Source: Spirosoma oryzicola (GTDB lineage Bacteria; Bacteroidota; Bacteroidia; Cytophagales; Spirosomataceae). Taken from it: a DNA stretch of 64,000 nt. The notes beneath the pieces are model-generated. The model was not told the DNA's origin and searched no databases. It worked only from the letters and a program-made list of their open reading frames with translations. The position numbers were made by a program, and so were the translations under genes. Below are positions 8,682-17,165 of the stretch, piece by piece (position 1 is the first letter of the stretch; every line of letters begins with the position of its first letter). The stretch lies in assembly GCF_021233055.1 (NCBI RefSeq), contig NZ_CP089538.1:3612501-3676500 (forward strand), written 5' to 3'.

Positions 8682-9491
8682 TTACTCGCCCAACCACTGG
8701 CGGAACGCCATCGCTTTCTCGCGACTTACCATAACGCTTTCTTCAGTGGCTGGCCGAAGCTCTACCTTCAGCTTGCTACTGAAATGCAGATGGATGCGAT
8801 GAACCGCTTTATGACTAACGATAAATTGCCGGTTGGCCCGGTAAAACTGTTTTGGATCAAGCGACTTCTCTAGTTCATCGAGCGAGTAGTTAAGGCTGTA
8901 TTGGTTGTTCGCGTGCGACTTTAGAAAAGTCAGCTTGTTGGTCGAGAAAAAATAAGCGATCTCACTCCCGTCGATGGGTATCAACCGCTGGCCGACATGC
9001 ACCAGAAAGCGATCCCGGTAGGCAAGCGTCGCTGGCTGACGCTCCGTTAGCTGGCGGATCAGTTCGTCAATGGGCATGCTTACAGTCGGGTTGCCGCCGT
9101 ACGTCTGCCGAAGCTGACGAAACTTATGCAACGCTTTTTGCAACGCCGTTTCCTGAATGGGTTTTAGCAAATAATCGACACTGTTGACGTCAAAAGCCTT
9201 GAGGGCGTACTCGTCGTACGCCGTCGTGAAAATAATCGGACTCGTTACCGCTACCTGATCGAAAATCGCGAAGCTCTGCCCATCCGACAGTTCAATATCC
9301 AGCAAGATCAGATCAGGATGTACGGGCTGCCCAACAATGGCTGGTTGCTGGCTGCTTTGCCGAAGGTACGCTACCGTGCGTTCGATGCTGTCGAGTACGG
9401 CCAGCACCGTTACATCATCCCCCGCCCGCTCTACCATGGCTTTAAGCTGACGAGCAGCTACGGCTTCGTCCTCCACAATTAGTATATTCAT
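8682..9491 (-). CDS. LytTR-family response regulator
   Basis: 269 residues. Receiver domain (1 to about 125) with the acidic pocket EDE (7-9), phospho-acceptor Asp65 in LILLDIELSDG, FTTAYDEYALKAFDVN, and Lys in YLLKPI. The C-terminal LytTR DNA-binding domain spans about 160-265 (YRDRFLVHVGQRLIPIDGSEIAYF, QFYRANRQFIVSHKAVHRI). The start codon overlaps the kinase stop by 4 bases (9488-9491), so the pair is translationally coupled. It would be phosphorylated by that kinase and bind direct repeats at target promoters. The divergent S9 peptidase and its own operon are the obvious candidates, but no operator was identified. Confidence 0.9.
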   Translation of the reverse strand: MNILIVEDEAVAARQLKAMVERAGDDVTVLAVLDSIERTVAYLRQSSQQPAIVGQPVHPDLILLDIELSDGQSFAIFDQVAVTSPIIFTTAYDEYALKAFDVNSVDYLLKPIQETALQKALHKFRQLRQTYGGNPTVSMPIDELIRQLTERQPATLAYRDRFLVHVGQRLIPIDGSEIAYFFSTNKLTFLKSHANNQYSLNYSLDELEKSLDPKQFYRANRQFIVSHKAVHRIHLHFSSKLKVELRPATEESVMVSREKAMAFRQWLGE

Positions 9492-10564
9492 GGCTGCACG
9501 TTCGGTAGTAAAGGAATCGACACCTGAAAAATGTGTTCCGTCCGGTGAATAATTGGGTCGGATTGATTGAGCAGTCGGTATTTAGCCGAAATATTAGCTA
9601 ATCCCATCTGGTTTGAAGGAACAACGGTTTGCTTAGGCTGCAAATTATTAACCACAAGCAGGTTGTGAGCCGCATCGCTTTCGATCCGAATGGTGAGTGG
9701 ACTACCCGTCGATATTCGATTATGCTTCACGGCATTTTCGACCAGCATCTGAAGCGTAAGCGGGGGCAACCCGTAATCCAGTACGTCGGCAGCAATAGCT
9801 AGTTCCAGCACCAAACCCTGTTCGTAGCGCGTTTTGAGCAGCTCGACATACGCCTGAATAAACGTTAGTTCTTTCGACAACGGAATAAGTACCTGTTCGT
9901 TGCTTTGCAAAAGATACCGGTACACCTGCGACAGATTAATGATAAACGCAACGGCCTGCTCTTTCGCATCCTCCATCACCAGTCCCTGCAAGGTATTCAG
10001 GCTGTTGAACAAAAAGTGCGGTTTTACCTGCTCCTTTAACGATTCCAGCTGCGTTTGCAGGTTGATTTTTTTCAGCTCCTGCGCTTCGTAATACGTGACG
10101 GTCCACTGCCGATACAGGTACATCCCTTCGTAAATAGCTGCTATGGGTATGATACCGAAGAGGCCAACGGCCACATTGTAAACGTAGCGGATGGGGGTGT
10201 AATGATAACCCCAGAACAGACTTGTGTCGTACAGGAACGTGGTCAGCAGCCGCACGAGTCCGGTGGTAATGACGAACCACACAATCTGAAAAAGAATACG
10301 CGGTCGGGTTTGACTCAAATCCGGGTAACGCCGTCGCGACCGGAGGATACCGTACCGGCTGATCGTCCACAGCAACGACACTTCCAGCAGACTGAAAATC
10401 CAGTCGATCCAGAACAGTTGATTATGCTGTCGATTGATTTCGTCGTAGAAAATCCAGTTGGCCAGCAACGCCATAACCGGAATACCGACCAACCGAAACC
10501 ACTTGTCGTTTAATCCTGTCATCCGTCGTTGTCCGAAGGCTGCAAGGTAGCCGTACGGCATCAT
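9488..10564 (-). CDS. LytS/YehU-type membrane sensor histidine kinase
   Basis: 358 residues. Four hydrophobic segments (about 24-41, 50-67, 90-112, 130-150) form a membrane sensor without a recognisable extracellular domain. The kinase core follows: LKEQVKPHFLFNSLNTLQ with phospho-accepting His183, then PPLTLQMLVENAVKHN (N-box) and MGLANISAKYRLL (G-box). This is the short His_kinase/HATPase arrangement of LytS/YehU. ATG codons at 10564 and 10561 overlap the S41 stop; an ATG at 10522 (MTGLNDKW) is an alternative start. Partner of the downstream LytTR regulator. Confidence 0.88.
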   Translation of the reverse strand: MMPYGYLAAFGQRRMTGLNDKWFRLVGIPVMALLANWIFYDEINRQHNQLFWIDWIFSLLEVSLLWTISRYGILRSRRRYPDLSQTRPRILFQIVWFVITTGLVRLLTTFLYDTSLFWGYHYTPIRYVYNVAVGLFGIIPIAAIYEGMYLYRQWTVTYYEAQELKKINLQTQLESLKEQVKPHFLFNSLNTLQGLVMEDAKEQAVAFIINLSQVYRYLLQSNEQVLIPLSKELTFIQAYVELLKTRYEQGLVLELAIAADVLDYGLPPLTLQMLVENAVKHNRISTGSPLTIRIESDAAHNLLVVNNLQPKQTVVPSNQMGLANISAKYRLLNQSDPIIHRTEHIFQVSIPLLPNVQP

Positions 10565-11577
10565 TGTAACAACTCAATGGCCCGTTCCAGCGCCCGATCA
10601 TGACCGGCTTTCAAGTCGTCGGACGTGTTCTTAACCCGTATTTTGGGCATAATCCCAATACCTTCCAGATTCTGACCCGTTGCATTGCGTACGTCGGCAA
10701 TGGGCACGCGGATGCTCCAGCCGTTGGGCAGATCGCGGGTAATAGCGTCCGACAGAGCCCCGCCCGTTACATCGCCTACCTGCGTCACCTGCTTGTTCTG
10801 TATCATCGCCAATACAAATGTTTCTGCCGAGCTATACGAAGACCGATTCGTTAGTACGACGACTGGTTTGGTATACTGAAAACGGCCCGCCGGTTCGGTA
10901 TAAAACGTTAGTTCGGGCGCAAAGTCAGCGTGACGCGGTCCATTGCGAAGCCGGGCGGTAAAGGATCGATGCCGTTCGCTGGCGAATCGGTTGGCAACGT
11001 ACTGAGCCACCCGGTCTTCGCCCCCACCGTTGTTGCGCAGGTCAATAATGATTCCTTTCGTATCAGCCAGATACGTCAGCACCGAATCCATCGTCTTTTC
11101 GTACGTCGCAAAACTAGCTTCGAACCCTTTCAGCAGCAGGTAGCCGACATGCGGACCGATTTTACCGCATTCAAATTCGTCCGTAATTGGTCTGGTGGCA
11201 CTCACGTACGTTTTGACCACTTCGCCGTTGTAGTCATCCACCTTGGTTCGGCCTAGAATTCCCCCTGAATACCAGGGCAGTTTAGTGGCAGCCGTCGGAC
11301 GTAGATAAACGTGATTATCGTCCAGTACATCGAGCAGACTGGTCATCACCCGGTATAAGTCCGCATCGGTAGATTGCTCATTGATCTGCGGTCGGTAGGT
11401 TTTATAGGCATCATCCCAGTCAATTTTTTTCGGTTCAAACGCGCCGTATAACTGGTCGTATTCTTTCCAGAGCTGATCGAAATTGGTCATGGGTGTATTG
11501 GCCGTTTGCGGTCCGAGAAGTTTCGGACTACAACCCGAAGCAATGAATAGTACGAGAATAAGCCGAATGGATTTCAT
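10561..11577 (-). CDS. S41-family (tail-specific-like) peptidase, lipoprotein
   Basis: 338 residues from the ATG at 11577 (a TTG two codons upstream is less likely). The N-terminus is a lipoprotein signal with lipobox IASGC (Cys near 16). The S41 core is clear: GYLLLKGF, GIIIDLRNNGGG, VVVLTNRSSYSSAETF with the nucleophile Ser in SYSSAE, and DVTGGALSD. No PDZ domain is evident, and the N-terminal region is the helical tricorn-like type. It would act in the periplasm as a lipid-anchored serine protease. It lies between the beta-barrel gene (20 bases upstream) and the kinase (4-base overlap), which suggests a link between proteolysis and signalling. Confidence 0.85.
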   Translation of the reverse strand: MKSIRLILVLFIASGCSPKLLGPQTANTPMTNFDQLWKEYDQLYGAFEPKKIDWDDAYKTYRPQINEQSTDADLYRVMTSLLDVLDDNHVYLRPTAATKLPWYSGGILGRTKVDDYNGEVVKTYVSATRPITDEFECGKIGPHVGYLLLKGFEASFATYEKTMDSVLTYLADTKGIIIDLRNNGGGEDRVAQYVANRFASERHRSFTARLRNGPRHADFAPELTFYTEPAGRFQYTKPVVVLTNRSSYSSAETFVLAMIQNKQVTQVGDVTGGALSDAITRDLPNGWSIRVPIADVRNATGQNLEGIGIMPKIRVKNTSDDLKAGHDRALERAIELLQ

Positions 11578-11597
11578 GCGCAACGATTGAGTAGTGG

Positions 11598-12422
11598 TTA
11601 AAAATTAACTTCGCCTTCCAGTGATACGTTACTGCTGACAGCCCGGACGGGCCGAGGAACGGGATAGGACACATAACGAGCGCGGTACGTAGCTCCCACG
11701 CTCATGCGCGGACTCAGCCGATAGCTGTAACCAAACTGCACGTTGACATGACTCAGTTTTCCGACAGCCGTTGGTCGGGTACCTTGTTTAAAGTAAGCAG
11801 CCACATTGCTATCGTCCGTTGATTTAGGGTAGCCCGCCCAGATAGCACGGGTAATCAGGCCAAGAACGGCCATATCCAGGCGCAAGGACAAACTGTGGTT
11901 GGGCTGAAATGCGTAGTCGGTCTGTACCACCGGAGACAGCGTCGCCGTATTGACAAGCCAGGGAAAATTACCGACTTCATCGGCATACCAGGCCGACTCC
12001 CGAAGCGATCCACCCACCCAGGTGCTTAGCTTGGTGGGTTCCACCGGACCGACACGCCGGAAGTAATCGGCTTCCAGATTAAAGGCGTACATCGTCGAGG
12101 AAATCTGATACGAAAACTCGTTTCCATCGCCCGTGGGTGTAGTATAGGTCCGGGCTCCGAAGCGCGTCGGATTCATCTCACCAACTCCTCCCGAAAGACG
12201 AAGATTAAAGCGGGCGCGTTCGGATTGATGTCGATACGTCAAACCAACCAAGGGTAACGCCCGACCTGTGTATTCCAGCACCGAAGCCTGCTGATCGAGC
12301 ATCCGTAGGCGGAACGTACCCAACGAAAGGCCAATGGTGTTTTTATAAGTCTGCGCGCTTGCTGGCGAGACAAGTCTTGTGATAAAGCTCAGGATAAAAA
12401 ACAGTTTGTGAAACGTATGCAT
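11598..12422 (-). CDS. Predicted outer-membrane beta-barrel protein
   Basis: 274 residues from the ATG at 12422, chosen because it begins a good signal peptide (HKLFFILSFITRLVSPASAQ). The mature part alternates polar and hydrophobic residues with many aromatic strand ends, and finishes ...VSSNVSLEGEVNF, a C-terminal Phe typical of outer-membrane barrels. Segments such as HVNQFGYSYRLSPRMSVGATYRARY-like strands support a 10-12-stranded barrel. No specific family is recognised. First gene of the unit with the S41 protease, kinase and regulator, with a 20-base gap to the next start. Confidence 0.65.
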   Translation of the reverse strand: MHTFHKLFFILSFITRLVSPASAQTYKNTIGLSLGTFRLRMLDQQASVLEYTGRALPLVGLTYRHQSERARFNLRLSGGVGEMNPTRFGARTYTTPTGDGNEFSYQISSTMYAFNLEADYFRRVGPVEPTKLSTWVGGSLRESAWYADEVGNFPWLVNTATLSPVVQTDYAFQPNHSLSLRLDMAVLGLITRAIWAGYPKSTDDSNVAAYFKQGTRPTAVGKLSHVNVQFGYSYRLSPRMSVGATYRARYVSYPVPRPVRAVSSNVSLEGEVNF

Positions 12423-12730
12423 ACGCTGCTGCTTGATGGTGCGGCAAAGTTGCGAACCGTACCGCAAAACAAGACTGATCGGCCGACGAACCGGAAAAAG
12501 TCGATCATCAAACCGGAAAGAACCCTCCTAAATCGTATTTATATGCCACTAGCGGTGTGGTGTCGGCGGGTCCGTGGTGTCGGTTTTGAGAAACCGACAT
12601 CACTAGTAGGACGTATGGATTTGACTGTTAATTGTAGAATTTTATTCTTTCGATACTATATATCATACAACAAAGTGCTTATTTTATACTGACAAGCAAC
12701 TCTTTTAGTCACTTCCGTCTTTTATAGCCC
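12423..12730. other. Divergent promoter region (operon versus S9 peptidase)
   Basis: 308 bases between two outward-reading genes. It contains one REP-like palindrome and, after it, an AT-rich stretch (12620-12700) that probably holds the S9 peptidase promoter. I found no perfect TAnnTTTG element. A short open frame crossing the region has no coding features. Confidence 0.5.
12557..12603. repeat. REP-like composite palindrome, locus 2
   Basis: Hairpin 12578-12599 (9-base arms, loop TGAG) with the exact core GTCGGTTTTGAGAAACCGAC. It is preceded by a tandem half-repeat, GTGGTGTCGG-CGGGT-CCGTGGTGTCGG, also seen with few changes at the 40.8-kb locus. It lies in the divergent intergenic region. 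Confidence 0.8.
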
Positions 12731-14854
12731 ATGAACAAGTTTACCTTTCTCTGCCTGGCCATAGGATTCTTTCTGACCCAAGCGATTCCTTTACAGGCAC
12801 AGACCTTCTCCCTGGAAGCTGTCAGAAGTTATCCGTTTCCAACGGAGCTGACTAGTTCAGCAAAGGGTTCGCGCATCGCCTGGTCGTTCAATGAGCAGGG
12901 CAAACGAAACGTGTACGTGGCAGAAGGCCCCGACTTTACTCCACGCAAGCTCACCAGCTACGGCGAAGACGACGGCCAGGAAATCACCAGCTTAGCTATT
13001 TCCGACGACGGCCAATGGGTTATCTACGTACGCGGTGGCGATCACGGCTCAAACTGGGATGATGAGCAACCGGTAAACGTAACGTCTTCACCCGTACCAC
13101 CTAAAGTGCAAATCTGGAGCATACCGTTTGCGGGTGGCGAAGCAAAAGCCCTGGCCGAAGGTGAAGAACCCGTAATCTCACCCAAAAGCGACCGGGTAGC
13201 GTTCGTCAAAGGCGGCCAAATATGGATAGCTCCCATCAATGGTTCGTCCGCAGCAAAATCCTTCTTCAACGCCAAAGGCACGAACGGCTCCCTCGAATGG
13301 TCACCCGACGGCTCAAAGCTGGCGTTTGTCTGCGACCGGAAAGACCACGCTTTTGTCGGCGTGTTTACCAACGAAACAACACCCATCACCTGGATAGCAC
13401 CTTCCTTTTCGCGGGATCGCTCCCCACGCTGGTCGCCCGACGGAAAACGAATTGTGTTTGTCCGCACACCCGGCGCGGGCGGTGCTCCTGACTCAATCCT
13501 GGCCCGCAAACACCAGCCCTGGTCGATCTGGACCGCCGATGCCGCGTCAGGAACGGCTTCACAACTCTGGCAAGCTCCCAAAACGCTGGCAGGTTCCGTT
13601 CCAACTACACATGGCGGATTTAACCTGCACTGGGCAGCCAATGACCGAATCGTTTATCTGTCGTATCAGGACGGTTGGCCGCATCTGTATTCCATTGCGT
13701 CAACCGGAGGTAACCCCTTACTGCTGACACCGACGCCGTTTATGGCTGAGCACATTACCCTAAGCCCCGACAAAAAATGGCTGGTGTTCAGCGGCAATAC
13801 CGGTCCCGACAAGCTGGACATCGACCGTCGGCACGTAATACGCGTACCCGTGGACAAAGCTCAGATGGAGGTACTTACGCCCGGCAACGGTCTGGAATGG
13901 ACGCCGGTAGTAACGGGCGACGGATCGACCCTAGCCATGATCAGCGCGACGGCCCAGCGCCCTCCCCTGCCAACGGTAATGGCCTTCGCCAAAGGAACAC
14001 CAAAAGTTCTTGGGCAGAACCTGATTCCGGCTAACTTCCCTCAGAATCAACTGGTCGTTCCTAAGCAGGTAACCGTCAAAGCGCCGGACGGCATGATTGT
14101 CCATGCGCAGCTTTTCGAACCCGCGAACGGCTCGGCCAAAAAACCGGCGCTTATCTACGTCCACGGTGGCCCGCCCCGGCAAATGCTCTTGGGCTGGAAC
14201 TACTCCGACTATTACGCTAATTCGTACGCGCTCAATCAGTATCTGGCTAGTCAGGGATTTGTGGTATTGTCAGTTAATTACCGGCTCGGTATTGGTTACG
14301 GCTATGATTTCCACCAGCCCGCCCATGGTGGTGCCAACGGAGCGTCGGAATACCAGGATGTTCGGGCGGCTGCCGTCTGGCTGTCCGAGCAACCGCAGGT
14401 CGATGCCACACGAATCGGTATTTACGGGGGATCGTACGGCGGGTATCTGACGGCACTGGCCCTCGCCCGCGATTCGAAGCTATTTGCCGCGGGTGTTGAT
14501 ATTCACGGTGTACACGACTGGAGCCAGCAACGGACGATCAGCAATTCGAGCGACCGCTTCGAAAAAATTCCGGATGCGGAACAGGCCGCTAAAGTGGTTT
14601 ACGAATCGTCGCCCATTTCGTCGGTGAGCCGTTGGACCTCACCGGTTCTCATCATTCACGGCGACGAAGACCGGAACGTACGCTTTAGCCAGAGCACCGA
14701 TCTGGTCCAACGTCTCGAAGCGAAGGGTGTACCGATGGAAACGCTCGTCATTGTTGATGATACGCACCATTGGATGAAGCATACCAACGCCCTAAAGATG
14801 GGCAACGCTACCGCCGACTATTTCAAACGGAAGCTTATGAAACCAAGGCAGTAA
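12731..14854 (+). CDS. S9-family (prolyl oligopeptidase/DPP-like) serine peptidase, secreted
   Basis: 707 residues with a signal peptide (cleavage near LQAQ, residue 24). An N-terminal beta-propeller (about 40-430) is built from TolB/PD40-type blades with repeated motifs such as LEWSPDGSKLAFV, PRWSPDGKRIVFV and ITLSPDKKWLVFSG. The C-terminal alpha/beta hydrolase domain (about 460-700) carries HGGPP (oxyanion region), YGGSYGGY with nucleophile Ser568, HGDEDRNV with Asp647, and DDTHHW with His679. It would hydrolyse short peptides in the periplasm, removing dipeptides or cutting after specific residues. It is divergent from the S41/LytS/LytTR operon. Length and architecture are normal for the family. 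Confidence 0.9.
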   Translation: MNKFTFLCLAIGFFLTQAIPLQAQTFSLEAVRSYPFPTELTSSAKGSRIAWSFNEQGKRNVYVAEGPDFTPRKLTSYGEDDGQEITSLAISDDGQWVIYVRGGDHGSNWDDEQPVNVTSSPVPPKVQIWSIPFAGGEAKALAEGEEPVISPKSDRVAFVKGGQIWIAPINGSSAAKSFFNAKGTNGSLEWSPDGSKLAFVCDRKDHAFVGVFTNETTPITWIAPSFSRDRSPRWSPDGKRIVFVRTPGAGGAPDSILARKHQPWSIWTADAASGTASQLWQAPKTLAGSVPTTHGGFNLHWAANDRIVYLSYQDGWPHLYSIASTGGNPLLLTPTPFMAEHITLSPDKKWLVFSGNTGPDKLDIDRRHVIRVPVDKAQMEVLTPGNGLEWTPVVTGDGSTLAMISATAQRPPLPTVMAFAKGTPKVLGQNLIPANFPQNQLVVPKQVTVKAPDGMIVHAQLFEPANGSAKKPALIYVHGGPPRQMLLGWNYSDYYANSYALNQYLASQGFVVLSVNYRLGIGYGYDFHQPAHGGANGASEYQDVRAAAVWLSEQPQVDATRIGIYGGSYGGYLTALALARDSKLFAAGVDIHGVHDWSQQRTISNSSDRFEKIPDAEQAAKVVYESSPISSVSRWTSPVLIIHGDEDRNVRFSQSTDLVQRLEAKGVPMETLVIVDDTHHWMKHTNALKMGNATADYFKRKLMKPRQ

Positions 14855-14858
14855 CGCG

Positions 14859-14914
14859 AAACGGTTCGCTTCGTTGAGAATGTCGGTTTGAATTCTCAAC
14901 GAAGCGAACCGTTT
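14859..14914. terminator. Bidirectional terminator hairpin between convergent genes
   Basis: Perfect 22-base arms (14859-14880 and 14893-14914) around a 12-base loop. It lies 4 bases after the S9 peptidase stop and 11 bases from the stop of the convergent FGE gene. The loop contains TGTCGGTTT, the half-core of the REP-like element, which may be coincidence. There is no strong T-tract on either side. Confidence 0.75.
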
Positions 14915-14925
14915 ACAGAATCTTG

Positions 14926-15969
14926 TTAGCGCACGCAGCGGAAACCGAGGTTATTACTGCCGCTGCTTACTTCGCCTTTTCCCCGACTACCCGCTTTATA
15001 CCGAATACAATACTGATCACTGCACAGGAAAGAGCCGCCCCGCTGGACACGCTTAACCGCTCCCGGTTCATCGGGGTCATAACTATCATCGGGTCCCTGC
15101 GGATCACTTTTGGGCGATTGATTGTAATAGTCGGGTCGGTACAAATCCTGACACCACTCCCAAACGTTGCCTTCCATATCGTACAAACCGTAGGCATTGG
15201 CCGGAAACGATTTCACCGACGCAATACCGGCAAACCCGTCCTCCTGCGTATTTTTTTCGGGAAAATGGCCCTGATGAATATTCGCTACCCAGCGGCCTTT
15301 AGGTTTTAGTTCGTTACCCCAATAGTACGTCTGGTTGTTAGCCCCACCCCGCGCGGCAAATTCCCACTCGGCTTCGGTCGGCAAACGTTTACCAGCCCAC
15401 TTCGCGTAAGCGATGGCATCATCAAAGCTCACATGAACGACCGGCTCATTGTCGTGACCGTTAATCGTACTCTGCGGTCCGGTAGGATGCTGCCAACTGG
15501 CCCCCGGAACGTATTTCCACCATTGCAGCGGATTGTTCAAAGAAACCGCCGACGCAGGTTGTATAAACACCGCAGAACCGGGAACGAGTTGATCGGCTGG
15601 AACGTCGGGGTAATCGGCGGCATCGAGCGGTCGTTCGGCTACGGTTTTATAACCGGTCGCCTTGACAAACTGGGCAAATTGCGCGTTCGTCACCTCGTGT
15701 TCGTCCATCCAGAACCCTTTTACCGAAACCGGATGAACGGGTCGGGCATCGGCAAATTCGTCGGAACCCATTTCGTAGGTCCCCCCTTGTAGCCAGACCA
15801 TCCCATCGCGCTTTTCGCCCGGCTTTCCCGGAACCGTCTGTCGAACAGCGTTGGCATCACGTGCACCATCTTTTGACAACTGATCATCCGACTGGGATGC
15901 GTTACAGGCCAGTGTTCCCCAAACGACACCCAGGGCCAAGATAGATTTTCGAAAAAAATAAACGCGCAT
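14926..15969 (-). CDS. Formylglycine-generating enzyme (SUMF1) family protein
   Basis: 347 residues from the ATG at 15969, chosen because a signal peptide follows (MRVYFFRKSILALGVVWGTLAC). A Cys at its end could be a weak lipobox. The FGE-sulfatase fold is clear: GGTYEMGSDE, VSVKGFWMDEHEVTNAQFAQFV, RLPTEAEWEFAARGG, YDMEGNVWEWCQD. Near the C-terminus RGGSFLCSDQYCIRYK supplies Cys316 and Cys321, the Cys-x4-Cys pair used by true FGEs to bind copper and oxidise a sulfatase cysteine, followed by NNLGFRC. Many family members lack these cysteines, so activity is plausible. No sulfatase gene is in the window. A TAnnTTTG-like element lies about 40 bases upstream. Confidence 0.87.
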   Translation of the reverse strand: MRVYFFRKSILALGVVWGTLACNASQSDDQLSKDGARDANAVRQTVPGKPGEKRDGMVWLQGGTYEMGSDEFADARPVHPVSVKGFWMDEHEVTNAQFAQFVKATGYKTVAERPLDAADYPDVPADQLVPGSAVFIQPASAVSLNNPLQWWKYVPGASWQHPTGPQSTINGHDNEPVVHVSFDDAIAYAKWAGKRLPTEAEWEFAARGGANNQTYYWGNELKPKGRWVANIHQGHFPEKNTQEDGFAGIASVKSFPANAYGLYDMEGNVWEWCQDLYRPDYYNQSPKSDPQGPDDSYDPDEPGAVKRVQRGGSFLCSDQYCIRYKAGSRGKGEVSSGSNNLGFRCVR

Positions 15970-16005
15970 AGTCAATGGAACCGGGCTAGGATGCCTTCGT
16001 ATAGA

Positions 16006-16013
16006 CAAAGCTA
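16006..16013 (-). promoter_or_regulatory. Candidate -7 promoter element for the FGE gene
   Basis: Minus-strand TAGCTTTG is a perfect TAnnTTTG match, 37 bases upstream of the ATG at 15969. No clear -33 element was found. Confidence 0.35.
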
Positions 16014-16113
16014 CCAAATCCTATCCGAACGAATAGCACGCCTACCTGATCCCGCGCAGAGGAATACGATTTCTCCCGTAAACCATTGGTTCATTGCTAC
16101 CGGTTAAACCTTC

Positions 16114-17043
16114 CTATCGTTTGAATTGCCCGAGCAGGTATTCGTAGAAATTCTCGACGTTCACGTCCGTGACAATTGTAGCGGCATATCCGGCTCCATC
16201 CAGATAGGTTTGTCCGGCGTTGGGTGGACGCGTACAGACGTTCATGCGTACCGATTGCGTTTTGAACTGCTCAGGCATAGCCAGATAACTGGTTGCCAGA
16301 ATATCCCACATGAAATACGTGTAATAATAGCCCGGAATCGTGTCCAGCGTCAAGGCCCAGAACTGCCCCGCCAGATTCGAAAGTGGATAATCAATCTGGG
16401 TGGCTAGTTTGGACAGAAACGCTTTGGTTACGGGTACGTGGTTCGTGACATCTAACGGTATAAACGTAAGCGGCAATTGCCATTCCACTAATTTTCGGGT
16501 ACTAACCGGGTCCCAAAAGACGTTCCACTCGGCACTGCCGTCGTGCTGGTAGGTTTGCACATTGCCCGATACCGTAAAGGCTCCCGCCATCCAGACGATC
16601 TGCTCAATTTTGTCAGCTAGTTCCGGCGCTTTTTCCAGCGCCAACACCAGATTAGAGCAAGGCCCAGTCAACAAAATAGTCACCTTGTCGGACGCTTGGG
16701 TTAGCCGGTCGATGAGCAGGTCAGGCGCAGCCGGATACGCGTACGGGTCGGGCGCTTTCGGCAGGTTGATGAGCATCGGCAGAGCATTGATAATGTCCGG
16801 ACGCGCCCGCCATTCGCTCGGAAATGCGTTGATACCCGCGTAGTCGCCCCGCCCCAGCGGAATGTGTTCGTGACTCGTCAGTTGAAGCAGTTTGTAGGTC
16901 GATTCAAGCGCGGGCTCAATGTAACAATCGGCAGGTGTTACGGTCACGCCCAGCAATTCGACATCGGGCATGGTCAGCACGAGCAGCAGCGACAGCAAGT
17001 CATCAATGCCACCGTCGTGATCCATCAAAAGAAGTTTGGGCAT
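16114..17043 (-). CDS. Inosine-uridine-preferring nucleoside hydrolase family protein
   Basis: 309 residues from the ATG at 17043; a TTG two codons upstream is possible. The signature is at the N-terminus: MPKLLLMDHDGGIDD, where Asp8, Asp10, Asp14 and Asp15 form the calcium and ribose site. ILLTGPCSNLVLAL and IVWMAGAF follow, then NVFWDPVSTRKLVEW near the C-terminal part. No signal peptide, so cytoplasmic. It would cleave the N-glycosidic bond of nucleosides to base and ribose for salvage. The start codon overlaps one arm of a 15-base inverted repeat whose other arm precedes the divergent membrane gene. Confidence 0.88.
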   Translation of the reverse strand: MPKLLLMDHDGGIDDLLSLLLVLTMPDVELLGVTVTPADCYIEPALESTYKLLQLTSHEHIPLGRGDYAGINAFPSEWRARPDIINALPMLINLPKAPDPYAYPAAPDLLIDRLTQASDKVTILLTGPCSNLVLALEKAPELADKIEQIVWMAGAFTVSGNVQTYQHDGSAEWNVFWDPVSTRKLVEWQLPLTFIPLDVTNHVPVTKAFLSKLATQIDYPLSNLAGQFWALTLDTIPGYYYTYFMWDILATSYLAMPEQFKTQSVRMNVCTRPPNAGQTYLDGAGYAATIVTDVNVENFYEYLLGQFKR

Positions 17044-17159
17044 TCGCAAAACGGTTATAGAACCACAAAATAATCTGCAAAAGAATATAATTTTCTAAAG
17101 GCAGGGTGACTTTCTTTACAAACCAATTCGCAGAACTGAGAACAAACCGTTTTGCGAAT
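17042..17159. promoter_or_regulatory. 15-base inverted repeat flanking a divergent promoter
   Basis: ATTCGCAAAACGGTT (17042-17056) and its perfect reverse complement (17145-17159) lie 88 bases apart. As a result both divergent genes have AACCGTTTTGCGAAT at or directly before the start codon. Could be paired operators for one regulator, or a shared leader sequence. Confidence 0.55.
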
Positions 17160-17165
17160 CAATGA

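Noticed and set aside
12408..12692. 94-codon plus-strand frame in the divergent region
   Set aside because: It translates through a REP-like palindrome and overlaps the start of a good minus-strand gene.
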